A stretch of DNA of 64,000 bases from Actinoplanes derwentensis. GTDB taxonomy: Bacteria > Actinomycetota > Actinomycetes > Mycobacteriales > Micromonosporaceae. The notes under the pieces were generated by a model, which worked only from the letters and a program-made list of their open reading frames with translations, ran no database searches and had not been told where the DNA came from. The position numbers and the translations under genes are program-made. Positions 8,292-15,874 of the stretch are shown here, piece after piece (the stretch's first letter is position 1; each line of letters starts with the position of its first letter). The stretch is taken from the NCBI RefSeq assembly GCF_900104725.1, contig NZ_LT629758.1, positions 9,448,001-9,512,000 of the forward strand, given 5' to 3'.

Positions 8292-9158
8292 TTGAGCAAG
8301 AAGGTGAAGGCTGCAACTGCCAACAAGCCGCCGAGGCCGATCCTCCGGGCGGCACTGGTCGGCTTAGCCGGGGGTGCCGCTGTTGGCGCTGGAAGGTACG
8401 ACGCCCTGACAGAGCCAGGAGGGCCAGGGATCCTGTGGCGACCATTATTGATATCGGTCTCCTTTATACTACTGGCAATCTTAGGTGCTGGCGCGGCTAC
8501 CTATTTTGCCAGCAAGAAGGACTTGAATGAGAATAACAGAAATGCGGCTGAAGCCGACCAGGCAATTAGGAGTAGGAGCCTACTTCTCGCAACCATTAAC
8601 AGCGTTACTGGTGCGCAAAATGAACTGGTTTCCCTTAAGGGGGATCAGCGTCTACCGGAATTTTCCGGTAGGTTCAAGCAAGTCGCGACGGACGCCGTCG
8701 CCAAGATGACCCTGATACTACAAGGAGACACCGGCGATGGCGCTGGCGTTCGGGTAATGTTCGCAGAGTATGACCAGAGCAAAATGGAAGTCATCCTGGA
8801 CGGTACTCAAATACTGGCAGAACACGGAGAATTCCCTGACGGGAAGCTAGAGAAGTCAGACCTGAATATAGACGCCACCTACCCTGAGCTCATGAAAGCC
8901 GCTAACGAATTCGCCAATGGCGACGTTGGTTGCCGCGATGGAGATGCCCAAGCTAGGGCACCTGAGCTGACTCGCTTGAGATCTCCGGACCAGCCGAGTC
9001 ACTACGTGCGGATTAAGATTGCCAGCGGCAAGCAAATACACGGCGTAATGTTCGTCGACATATGGGGCAGCACTCTGCTACCTAAGTCTGACCTGCATCT
9101 GATGCTAAGCGTTGCGCGTCTACTATCCGCTGGCCTTGCAGCAGTTGCCGAGCCATGA
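8292..9158 (+). CDS. Membrane-anchored GAF-like protein
   Basis: A 288-aa protein with a basic N-terminus, a weakly hydrophobic stretch at about 20-35, and a clear membrane segment at about 51-76 (LLISVSFILLAILGAG). A cytoplasmic part of about 200 residues follows. Its end, HGVMFVDIWGSTLLPKSDLH followed by LMLSVARLLSAGLA, has the shape of the last strand and helix of a GAF domain, a small sensor fold. No catalytic motif is seen. The TTG start at 8292 is preceded by GGGGGT. The gene is AT-richer than its surroundings. Thirteen bp downstream a RelE/ParE-like gene follows on the same strand, so the two are probably one operon. A sensor or anchoring role is inference. Confidence 0.6.
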   Translation: MSKKVKAATANKPPRPILRAALVGLAGGAAVGAGRYDALTEPGGPGILWRPLLISVSFILLAILGAGAATYFASKKDLNENNRNAAEADQAIRSRSLLLATINSVTGAQNELVSLKGDQRLPEFSGRFKQVATDAVAKMTLILQGDTGDGAGVRVMFAEYDQSKMEVILDGTQILAEHGEFPDGKLEKSDLNIDATYPELMKAANEFANGDVGCRDGDAQARAPELTRLRSPDQPSHYVRIKIASGKQIHGVMFVDIWGSTLLPKSDLHLMLSVARLLSAGLAAVAEP

Positions 9159-9171
9159 TTGGAGGAAATTA

Positions 9172-9546
9172 ATGGTCTATGACGACTTGGATCCAGGGCG
9201 ACGAATCCTGCATGGCGCCGGCAGTATCGACCAGGTATTAGAAGAAGCCCAGATCGAGTTCGCCCAACCTGTATTCTCACCTCAGGCGATGGAGGATATT
9301 CGAGACCTGCCAGTAAGAGATACGAATCGCATCTTTGCCGCCATAAAGGAAATGAAGTCACCCCATGGCTCAGACGTTCATGCGACAGCGAATGGCCTGA
9401 TGGTATTGCGAGTTGGCAACTATAGACTGTTCTTTCGCCAGCTTGACGACGCGGAGCTAAGGAGGCTCGGCAGGGTTGCGCAGGATCACGAAGGTCGAGC
9501 AACTGACATTGTTATTTTGACCATCAAGAAGCGCGGTCAAATGTAA
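9172..9546 (+). CDS. RelE/ParE-superfamily protein (possible toxin)
   Basis: A 124-aa protein whose C-terminal 90 residues fit the RelE/ParE fold. RDTNRIFAAIKEMKS gives the helix pair, ANGLMVLRVGNYRLFFRQ the central strands with the basic Arg, and DIVILTIKKR the last strand. Family members are ribosome-dependent mRNA interferases or gyrase poisons, or inactive relatives. The N-terminal 35 residues are an extra extension. The start at 9172 is fixed by GGAGGAAA at 9161-9168, six bases upstream. No small antitoxin gene of the usual type lies beside it; the only neighbour in the operon is the membrane GAF-like gene. That gene could be the partner, or this could be an orphan. Confidence 0.7.
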   Translation: MVYDDLDPGRRILHGAGSIDQVLEEAQIEFAQPVFSPQAMEDIRDLPVRDTNRIFAAIKEMKSPHGSDVHATANGLMVLRVGNYRLFFRQLDDAELRRLGRVAQDHEGRATDIVILTIKKRGQM

Positions 9547-9670
9547 GGAAGGTCTAGATCGAGTATCGTACATTGCGCGGTGGTGTGGTTCTAGTGCGCA
9601 GATATTGGGCTGAAAGCCTCCTTGGGTTTTCTGATTAATTCGCTCGTGAGTGAATACGGCGACGTCCGCT

Positions 9671-10121
9671 CATCGGCATGACAGTGAGAGTTGTGTTGCG
9701 GCATAGAATCGTCCGCTTGCATGACCTTGGGGTCCTGGCTCATGGAGCGCGTTGGGAGCATGGCGCCGACTCGCCTGCGTCGCTGGGGTCGGCCGAGGTG
9801 CCGCCGGTGTGGGGAGCGATATGCTCCCTGCCGGCCATGATGTTTGACCTGTTCAGGGGGCGTCCTCGACGATGATGGGGAGCGCCGTCACGATGAAATC
9901 GGGCTGTTCGGGGTGGGCGGTGCGGTGCTGCTCCCAAAACCGACGATCGGACGGGGAGCGGGTGGGGTTGAAATCAGCAGCGCCGAACAGCGCCGAACGG
10001 CGTTCAGCAGCGTCGGACAACCACGGCTGAACAGGCAATTTCCGTGTTTTAGCTGGTCAGTGGCTTGATCGGGCTACGTTCACACAGGAGAGGTCACTGG
10101 TTCGATCCCAGTATCGCCCAC
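9671..10121. repeat. R repeat, copy 2 (451 bp, ends in tRNA 3' half)
   Basis: Colinear with copy 1 (2894-3347) over its whole length, with scattered substitutions. The minus-strand frame is best kept in this copy: TTG at 10036-10038 to the stop at 9853-9855, 61 codons, containing SDAAERRSALFGAADFNP and RFWEQHRTAHPEQPDF. It fills the gene-free stretch after the RelE-like gene. Because it lies left of att2, it belongs to the right end of the integrase-bearing element. Confidence 0.8.
10087..10121 (+). other. tRNA-Val 3' half, putative attachment site (att2)
   Basis: Identical over 35 bp to att1 and att3. The anticodon-stem side upstream is degenerate (CTACG, loop, CAGGAG), which marks the left limit of the identity. 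With att1 it bounds a 6.8-kb segment that contains the integrase gene. Confidence 0.6.
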
Positions 10122-10129
10122 GTATCGGC

Positions 10130-10168
10130 AGAGGCTCCTGTTCGCGGAAAGCGCGAACCGGGGCCTCT
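10130..10168 (+). terminator. Long hairpin after att2
   Basis: A 17-nt arm at 10130-10146 (AGAGGCTCCTGTTCGCG) pairs with 10152-10168 with two mismatches and a 5-nt loop. It is followed by CGTCTTG rather than a pure T-run. By position it matches the terminator downstream of att1. Confidence 0.55.
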
Positions 10169-10192
10169 CGTCTTGTATGCTCCGGGAGCCGA

Positions 10193-10272
10193 GCCCCCGG
10201 AAACCCCGCATCACGGTGGGCGCGGTCGGTGGTCCCCGTCGCGGCGGGTCCTTGCTCGAGGCTCTGCAGACC
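10193..10272. repeat. Short dispersed repeat S, copy 1
   Basis: About 80 bp, starting near CCCCGGAAACCCCGCATCAC and ending CTCTGCAGACC, that recurs with roughly 75-80 percent identity at 42547-42625, inside the truncated end of an NB-ARC gene. A weaker relative (ACCCCGCGTCACGG) lies just after att3. The remaining sequence up to 10388 shows no gene I can support. Confidence 0.55.
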
Positions 10273-10388
10273 TACCTGCTTGAGTACGGGGATAGCGTCC
10301 GGACGCTCCGAATCGTCCTTGCGTCGGCAGCTCTGGTCGCTGGAAGAGTCCTGATCGTCAGCCCTGGCACGATCGTTCGGTGGATACG

Positions 10389-10753
10389 CGGGATGCCGGC
10401 GTGGTGGTGTGGGATGTTGATGGCAGGCTGATTCCGGCGGATCTTCGGTGGCTACGGCGGGCTGTCGCCCAGACGTATGAGATCGACGAACGGGCGGTGA
10501 CGTTCCCGGACAACGGGTTCACGGATACGCTGACGAGTCGATCGTTGTCGACACCGCAGTTGCTTTCGGTGTCGACGCGGCGGATACGGAGACCGGTGTA
10601 ACCCGGTTCGGCGCTGTCCTGACAGAAGTCATGGATGCCTGCTGTGCAGAGTCAGCCCGGGTCCAACCAGCATATCCAGGAGTAGTCGAGAGCATCGACA
10701 CACTGCTACGTGCGGACGGTGTTGACCGGGAATCTGGGATCGCTTTCGGCTGA
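10389..10753 (+). pseudogene. HAD-family hydrolase remnant (frameshifted)
   Basis: Two frames together give a recognisable HAD-type phosphatase N-terminal half. The first reads VVVWDVDGRLIPADLRWLRR and then AVAQTYEIDERAVTFPDN. About 10516 the frame shifts to VHGYADESIVVDTAVAFGVD, then VTRFGAVLTEVMDACC and PAYPGVVESIDTLLRADG, stopping at TGA about 10751-10753. The HAD motif I DxDG is present, but the following Thr is replaced by Arg. The C-terminal motifs (Lys, second Asp pair) are missing. It is therefore inactive. It lies between att2 and the ISAs1 element, in a decayed zone. Confidence 0.6.
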
Positions 10754-10807
10754 TAGCTGGAAGCGATCAAAGGGCAACTCGGCGGCGAAAACAGTGCCTC
10801 GCCCTCG

Positions 10808-10817
10808 ACATCGAACC
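10808..10817 (+). repeat. Target-site duplication of IS copy 2, left
   Basis: ACATCGAACC here is repeated exactly at 12184-12193 on the other side of the element. Ten bp fits the ISAs1 family. Confidence 0.9.
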
Positions 10818-10921
10818 CAGGGCTGTTGCGTTCTCGGTCCTTGACCCGCTGAACAGGGATTTCGTGGGGTGATCGGCCTCTGTGGAGGCAGTGGAAGCGG
10901 GTGAAGCCCTCAAGGTGATCA

Positions 10922-10959
10922 TGGAGTTCTTCACGCTGCACGACCACCGAGGAACTCCA
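10922..10959 (+). promoter_or_regulatory. Hairpin covering the ribosome-binding site of the IS copy 2 transposase
   Basis: TGGAGTTCTTC at 10922-10932 pairs with GAGGAACTCCA at 10949-10959 (10 of 11 bp, 16-nt loop). The right arm includes GAGGA, the only plausible ribosome-binding site ahead of the ATG at 10967. The arrangement is the same as in IS copy 1, although the sequences differ. Confidence 0.6.
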
Positions 10960-10966
10960 CCCGCCG

Positions 10967-12178
10967 ATGGCATCATCTCTGATTCGCGCACTGACCGTGA
11001 CAACCCCCGGCTCCGACACTCCACCATCACCGGTCACCGATAGTGAACACACCGGGCTCGCCGAAGCCCTGGGCCGGATTCCGGACCCGCGTAACCCGCA
11101 CGGGACCCGGTATTCCCTGGTGGCGTTGCTGACAGTCGCGGTCTGCGCGGTCCTGGCCGGTGCCACCTCGTTCGCTGCGATCGCCGACTGGCTGTACGAC
11201 CTCGACGAGCCCGACCAGGTCCGGCTCGGGTTCACCCGGGGCGTGCCGGCCGGCACGACGATGTGGCGGCTGCTGACCCGCCTCGACGCGAGTGTGGTCA
11301 GCACTGTTCTGGCCGGCTGGCTGCGGTCGCGGACACCGCCGGCACCCGCCCGGCCACGCCGCTATCGGACCGTGATAGCCGTCGACGGCAAGACCTTGCG
11401 GGGCGCCCGCCTGCCCGAGGGCCGCCAGGTGCATCTGCTGTCCGCGCTGGACACCAGCACCGGCATCGTCCTGGCCCAGGTCACCGTCGACACCAAAAGC
11501 AACGAAATCCCAGCCTTCACACCCCTGCTCACCGCCGTCGAAAACGTGCTGGGCAGCCTGACCGGGGTCCTGTTCGTCGCCGACGCGATGCATACCCAGA
11601 CCGATCACGCCGAGCAGATCACCCGCCGCGGAGCACACCTGTTGCTGCAGGCGAAGGGGAACCAGCCCACCCTTCACACCCAGCTCAAGACCCTGCCGTG
11701 GGCGCAGATCCCGGTCGGTGACCGCACCCGCGACCGCGGGCACGGCCGTAAGGAGACCCGCACGGTCAAGGCCGTCACCCTGCACACCCCGGGCGGAATC
11801 GCCTTCCCGAAAGCCCAGCAGGCCGCCCGGATCACCCGGACCCGCACCATCGACGGCAAGACCAGCCGCGAGACCACCTACCTGATCACCTCCCTGAGCG
11901 CCGCCAACGCCCAGCCCACTGACCTGCAAAAATGGGCCAGGGCAGAGTGGTTGATCGAGAACCAGGTCCACAACGTCAGAGACGTCACTTTCCGTGAGGA
12001 TCTTCACCAAGCCCGGACCGGCACCGGACCCGCCGTCATGGCCACCCTGCGTAACACCGCGATCGGCTGGCACCGCATCAACGGCGCCACCAACATCGCC
12101 CGCGCCAACCGACGCGCCGACCGCCGATCACACGACCTCATCACCGCCGTGACCAGCAGTTACCCCAGAACGCAATGA
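10967..12178 (+). CDS. ISAs1-family transposase
   Basis: A 403-aa DDE transposase, full length. Landmarks are LAEALGRIPDPRNPHG (family N-terminal PDPR motif), VIAVDGKTLRGA (first Asp), VHLLSALD, KSNEIPAF, FVADAMHTQ (second Asp), LLLQAKGNQPTL, and DVTFREDLHQ (catalytic Glu region). It stops five bases before the right end of the element. It is much closer to the family consensus than the transposase at 485-1675. Intact ends, an intact frame and an exact target duplication all point to recent insertion and probable activity. Confidence 0.95.
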   Translation: MASSLIRALTVTTPGSDTPPSPVTDSEHTGLAEALGRIPDPRNPHGTRYSLVALLTVAVCAVLAGATSFAAIADWLYDLDEPDQVRLGFTRGVPAGTTMWRLLTRLDASVVSTVLAGWLRSRTPPAPARPRRYRTVIAVDGKTLRGARLPEGRQVHLLSALDTSTGIVLAQVTVDTKSNEIPAFTPLLTAVENVLGSLTGVLFVADAMHTQTDHAEQITRRGAHLLLQAKGNQPTLHTQLKTLPWAQIPVGDRTRDRGHGRKETRTVKAVTLHTPGGIAFPKAQQAARITRTRTIDGKTSRETTYLITSLSAANAQPTDLQKWARAEWLIENQVHNVRDVTFREDLHQARTGTGPAVMATLRNTAIGWHRINGATNIARANRRADRRSHDLITAVTSSYPRTQ

Positions 12179-12183
12179 CCCTG

Positions 12184-12193
12184 ACATCGAACC
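12184..12193 (+). repeat. Target-site duplication of IS copy 2, right
   Basis: ACATCGAACC, the exact repeat of 10808-10817. Confidence 0.9.
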
Positions 12194-12282
12194 TCTGCCC
12201 GAACACGTCGAAGGCACCCGCGCAAACTCAAACGCCTCATCGGCGACAAGCTCGTACCGGAACTTCAGCCCGGAGTGTTCGG

Positions 12283-12969
12283 TCAAGCGGTTCCGCGGGC
12301 CGCCTGCATCAGCGGGACGATGCTGGTGAGTGTGTGCTGGCGGTTCTCCGGGCTGGTCGCCGCGACGAGGTCCACTCGTGGGTCCCACGGGTGCTCGAGC
12401 ATGCCGGCCACCGCCCGGGCCGTGTCGGTGTTCTCCAGCCGGTCGATCAGGTGCAGTGCCATGTCGATGCCGGCGGTGATGCCCGCGCTGGTCACCACCG
12501 GGCCGGCGTCCACCCAGCGCCGGTCGCGGACGACCTCGACCTTCGGGTGCTGCCCGGCCAGCTCGTCCAGGACTAGCCAGTGGGAGGTGGCGGCCCGGCC
12601 GTCGAGCAGCCCGGCCGCGGCGTAGACCATCGCGCCGTTGCAGACCGAGGTCATGACCGTGCCGTGCTCGGCGAGGGCCCGCATCCGGGCCAGATGTGCC
12701 TGGTCGGTGTGGAGCGTGTCGATGCCCGCACCGCCGGGGTGCACGACGAGGTCGGGCCGGGGTTCGTCGTCGATCCCGCCGTCCGGGGTGACCGTCAACC
12801 CCAGCGCGCAGCGTACGGGCGCCCCGTCGAGGCTGGCCGTACGCACGCTCACCGGCCGGGTCGCCACCGTCTGCCAGATCCGCAGTGTCTCCCACGGGCC
12901 GGTGAAGTCCAGCTCCTCGACGCCGTCGAAAAGGAGCACGGTGATGCGGTAGGGCCGGGTGTCTGTCAT
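12283..12969 (-). CDS. DJ-1/PfpI family protein, isonitrile hydratase-like
   Basis: A 228-aa single-domain protein of the glutamine amidotransferase-like DJ-1/PfpI superfamily. It starts MTDTRPYRITVLLFDGVEEL and has the nucleophile elbow TSVCNGA with Cys110, followed by LLDGRAATSHWLV as in isonitrile hydratases and GlxA-type sensor domains. No second domain is present. The ATG at 12967-12969 is preferred over an in-frame start at 13116, which would run through the divergent promoter and the neighbouring start. It is divergent from the GlxA-like regulator at 13040, with 70 bp between the starts, so that regulator probably controls it. The enzyme activity is inferred from family only. Confidence 0.82.
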   Translation of the reverse strand: MTDTRPYRITVLLFDGVEELDFTGPWETLRIWQTVATRPVSVRTASLDGAPVRCALGLTVTPDGGIDDEPRPDLVVHPGGAGIDTLHTDQAHLARMRALAEHGTVMTSVCNGAMVYAAAGLLDGRAATSHWLVLDELAGQHPKVEVVRDRRWVDAGPVVTSAGITAGIDMALHLIDRLENTDTARAVAGMLEHPWDPRVDLVAATSPENRQHTLTSIVPLMQAARGTA

Positions 12970-13039
12970 GCCCTCATCCTTCGCGCCCCGCCCCGCGGCG
13001 ACGAGTAGCAGGAATGCCCCTGTTCGATAGAATTCCGCC

Positions 13040-14041
13040 ATGATCGGTTCGTCTCGGCGGCGCCATCGCGTCGCGGTCCTCGCCCTCGACGGTGTGCAGC
13101 CGATGGAGGCCGGCATGCCGTTCCAGACCTTCGGGCTCCACGACAGCCGCTACGACGTCATCCTGTGCGGGCAGTCCGCCGGGCCGGTCGAGACCCTCAA
13201 CGGCTGGTCGCTCATCGCGCCGTACGGCCTCGACGAGGTGGTCGCGGCCGACACGGTGATCGTGCCGGCCTACCGGGGCGCGGAGCGGGACACCCCACCG
13301 GATGCCACCCCGGACGTGCGGGACGCGCTCCGCGAGGCGCACTCCCGGGGCGCGCGGATCGCCACCATCTGCGCGGGCGCGTTCGCTCTGGCCTCCACCG
13401 GCCTGCTTGACGGCAAGCGCGCGACCACCCATTGGCTGTTCACCGACGAGCTGGCCCGCCGTCATCCGCGCATCGAGGTGGACCCCGGCGTGCTCTACGT
13501 CGACAACGGCTCCCTGCTCACTTCAGCCGGGGTGGCCAGCGGCATCGACCTCTGCCTGCACCTGCTGCGCCGGGACTGCGGCGCGGCCACGGCCACGTCG
13601 ATCGCCCGCGGAATCGTGGCCGCGCCACACCGCGAGGGCGGCCAGGCTCAGTACGTGACCCGCCCTCCCGCGCCACCGAACCGCACCGAGCTGAGCGCGA
13701 CCCTGGAGTGGGCCCTGCGCCGCCTCGACACCCCGCTGACGGTCGCCGAGTTGGCCGCCCACGCGACGGTCGCCGAGCGCACGTTCGCCCGGATGTTCAC
13801 CGCGCAGCTCGGGGTCAGCCCGATCAAGTGGCTCACGGCCGCCCGGGTCAGCCGCGCCCGCGAACTACTCGAGACGACCGACGCCGGCATAGACCACATC
13901 GGCCAGGCATGCGGTCTGGGCACCCCGGCGAACTTCCGCCACCACTTCCGGCTCGCGACAGGAACCACCCCGACCGACTACCGCCGCACCTTCTCGTCCC
14001 GCATTTCCACCCCGACCCGTATTTCCACGTACGGACGATGA
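13040..14041 (+). CDS. GlxA-type AraC-family transcriptional regulator with DJ-1 domain
   Basis: A 333-aa regulator. Residues about 8-190 are a DJ-1/PfpI-type domain, VAVLALDGVQPMEAGMPFQT to GVASGIDLCLHLL, with Cys111 in TICAGAFALA at the nucleophile position. Residues about 222-318 are the double helix-turn-helix AraC DNA-binding domain (LTVAELAAHATVAERTFARM and GTPANFRHHFRLATGTTPTD). Such proteins sense small molecules and usually activate a neighbouring operon. Here the divergent gene encodes a free-standing relative of its own sensor domain. The ATG at 13040 fits the family's normal start. The last 15 residues, rich in Ser/Thr/Arg, are an atypical tail. Confidence 0.88.
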   Translation: MIGSSRRRHRVAVLALDGVQPMEAGMPFQTFGLHDSRYDVILCGQSAGPVETLNGWSLIAPYGLDEVVAADTVIVPAYRGAERDTPPDATPDVRDALREAHSRGARIATICAGAFALASTGLLDGKRATTHWLFTDELARRHPRIEVDPGVLYVDNGSLLTSAGVASGIDLCLHLLRRDCGAATATSIARGIVAAPHREGGQAQYVTRPPAPPNRTELSATLEWALRRLDTPLTVAELAAHATVAERTFARMFTAQLGVSPIKWLTAARVSRARELLETTDAGIDHIGQACGLGTPANFRHHFRLATGTTPTDYRRTFSSRISTPTRISTYGR

Positions 14042-14098
14042 GGGGGTTCGTCTCACCAGCGGCCCTGTCGCGGTGGGCCTGTGGTCGGGTGGATGCGA

Positions 14099-15820
14099 TC
14101 AGAAGCGTTCGCAGTTGATCCAGTCGTCGTGGACCGCGCCCATGATGCAGAGGTCGCCGGTCTCGGTGCCGTCGTTGCCGCCGTCCAGGTACATCACGCT
14201 CTGGTGCCAGGCGTGGCCCCAGAGCGTGTCGTCACCGTCGCCGCCGTACAGCCGGGTGCCGCCGTCGCCGCCGAGGAGGGTGTCGTCGCCGCCGAGGCCG
14301 TACACGATGTCGGCGCCGCGGTATCCCTGGAGCCGGTTGGCCGTGTCGTTGCCGGTGATCGCATCGGCGTAGTCGGTGCCGATGACGTTCTCGACGTCGG
14401 CGCCGACGGTGTCGTGTTCGCCCACGGCGCCGTCGTCACCGATCTCGCCGTCCAGGTCGACAGTGATCGGCAGTTCGTGGCTGACGTAGTCCACCTGGTC
14501 CCGGCCGGGACCGCCGAGTAGATGGTCCGCGCCCAGCCGGAGGGACTGATCGATGCGGCCGTCACTGTCGCCGACCAGGTTGTCGTCGCCGGCCTGACCG
14601 TCGAGCCGGTCGTCGCCGAGCCCGCCGTCGAGACGGTCGTCACCCGCGGCGCCGAGTAGGACGTCGTTACCGAAGCCGCCGACCAGGTTGTCGTTGCCGT
14701 TGCTGCCGTGCAGGGTGTCGTTGCCGGGGCCACCGTCCAGGTAGCCGTTGCCCGGCGGCGCGTAGAGGGTGTCGTCGCCGTCGCCGCCGATCAGGCTGCG
14801 AATGCCGACGCCGATGGTGTCGTGTTCGCCGGCCGAGCCGTCGTCGCCGATCTGGCCGTCGGCGTCCATGGTGACCGGCGCGGCGCGGTCGAAGTAGCTG
14901 ACGCCGTCGTTGCCGCCGCTGGAGACGAAGACGTCGGCGTCGGCGACGCCGGGAGTGAACGTCGCCGGCTCGTAGAAGTGGTCGTGGTCGGGTCCGCCGT
15001 ACATCCGGTCGTTGCCGAGACCACCGGTGAGGGTGTTGCTACCCGGCCCGCCGTAGAGCTGGTCATGGCCATTACCGCCGTGCAACTCGTCGGCGCCGTT
15101 GCCGCCGTCCAGGCGATCGTCACCGGACAGACCGTGAATGATGTCGTAGCCGTCGCCGCCGTAGAAGCGGCCGTTGCCGGCGCTGTCGTCGATGGTGTCG
15201 TCGCCGGATCCGCCGTAGACGGTGTCGACGCCGGATCCGGCTTGTACCCGGTCGTTGCCCGCGCCCGCATCGACGGTGTCGTTGCCGTCGCCGGCGTTGA
15301 CGGTGTCCTTGCCCGCGCCGCCGGAGATCCGGTCGTGGCCGGTGCCGCCGAGGATCGTGTCATCTCCGGTACCGCCGGTGACCGTGTCGTTGCCGGAGCC
15401 GCTGTCGATGACGTCCGTGCCGGTCCCGCCGGTGATGGCGTCGTTGCCGGATCCGCCGTACGCCCACATCGGCAGGCCGGACTTGTTGACCACCGAGTCG
15501 TTCTTGTCGAAGAGTTTGACGCGGACTCTCGTCGGTGGCTTGCGGGTGGTGCAACGTACCCGCGTCTTGTCGCCCTTGACCTGCTTGCAGCCGTCACCGG
15601 CGCGGATGGCGACCCGGTCGTCGACGGTGACCGTGTTGCCATTGCGGGTGATCACCACCCGGCTGGCGGCGCGTTCTGCAGCGGCGAACTGGATCCAGGT
15701 GGTGGCCGAGACGTACACGCCTCCGGGCTTGGCGGCGGCGTCGGCCGGAGCGGCGATCCCGAAGGGGACGGCGATCAGAAGGGCTACCCCGAGCTGGGGC
15801 AGCCACCGCGAATACGACAT
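14099..15820 (-). CDS. Secreted RTX-type calcium-binding repeat protein
   Basis: A 573-aa exported protein. Residues 1-29 form a signal peptide (LGVALLIAVPFGIAAPADA). Residues about 30-115 are a beta-type domain of unknown role with a Cys pair (GCKQ and RCTT). Residues about 120-545 are tandem GGxGxDxUx nonapeptides such as GGSGNDAITGGTGTD, interrupted twice by similar spacer units that contain DGQIGDDGSAGEHDTIG and DGEIGDDGAVGEHDTVG. The repeats form Ca2+-bound beta rolls outside the cell. No protease, lipase or adhesin domain is attached, so its function is unknown. It is monocistronic, convergent with the GlxA-like gene. Confidence 0.9.
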   Translation of the reverse strand: MSYSRWLPQLGVALLIAVPFGIAAPADAAAKPGGVYVSATTWIQFAAAERAASRVVITRNGNTVTVDDRVAIRAGDGCKQVKGDKTRVRCTTRKPPTRVRVKLFDKNDSVVNKSGLPMWAYGGSGNDAITGGTGTDVIDSGSGNDTVTGGTGDDTILGGTGHDRISGGAGKDTVNAGDGNDTVDAGAGNDRVQAGSGVDTVYGGSGDDTIDDSAGNGRFYGGDGYDIIHGLSGDDRLDGGNGADELHGGNGHDQLYGGPGSNTLTGGLGNDRMYGGPDHDHFYEPATFTPGVADADVFVSSGGNDGVSYFDRAAPVTMDADGQIGDDGSAGEHDTIGVGIRSLIGGDGDDTLYAPPGNGYLDGGPGNDTLHGSNGNDNLVGGFGNDVLLGAAGDDRLDGGLGDDRLDGQAGDDNLVGDSDGRIDQSLRLGADHLLGGPGRDQVDYVSHELPITVDLDGEIGDDGAVGEHDTVGADVENVIGTDYADAITGNDTANRLQGYRGADIVYGLGGDDTLLGGDGGTRLYGGDGDDTLWGHAWHQSVMYLDGGNDGTETGDLCIMGAVHDDWINCERF

Positions 15821-15874
15821 CGAACCCCCGCGTCGAACATATCCACGATCTTGAACATGCAGGATAGGGCAGAG

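Larger units (their letters stand above)
10818..12183 (+). mobile_element. Complete ISAs1-family insertion sequence (IS copy 2)
   Basis: A 1366-bp element. The left end reads CAGGGCTGTTGCGTTCT and the right end, on the other strand, CAGGGTCATTGCGTTCT: 15 of 17 match. CAGGGTCAT is a typical ISAs1-family tip. A perfect 10-bp duplication flanks it. Joining the flanks without the element gives a continuous stretch around GACATCGAACCTCTGCCCG (up to about 12282), apparently part of an already broken gene that I cannot name. Confidence 0.92.

Noticed and set aside
12970..13116. N-terminal extension of the isonitrile-hydratase-like protein
   Set aside because: It would overlap the start of the divergent GlxA-type regulator and is not conserved in type.
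14099..15820. Short regular repeats that could be mistaken for a CRISPR array
   Set aside because: The repeat unit is 27 bp and coding (nine residues), with no unique spacers of constant length.
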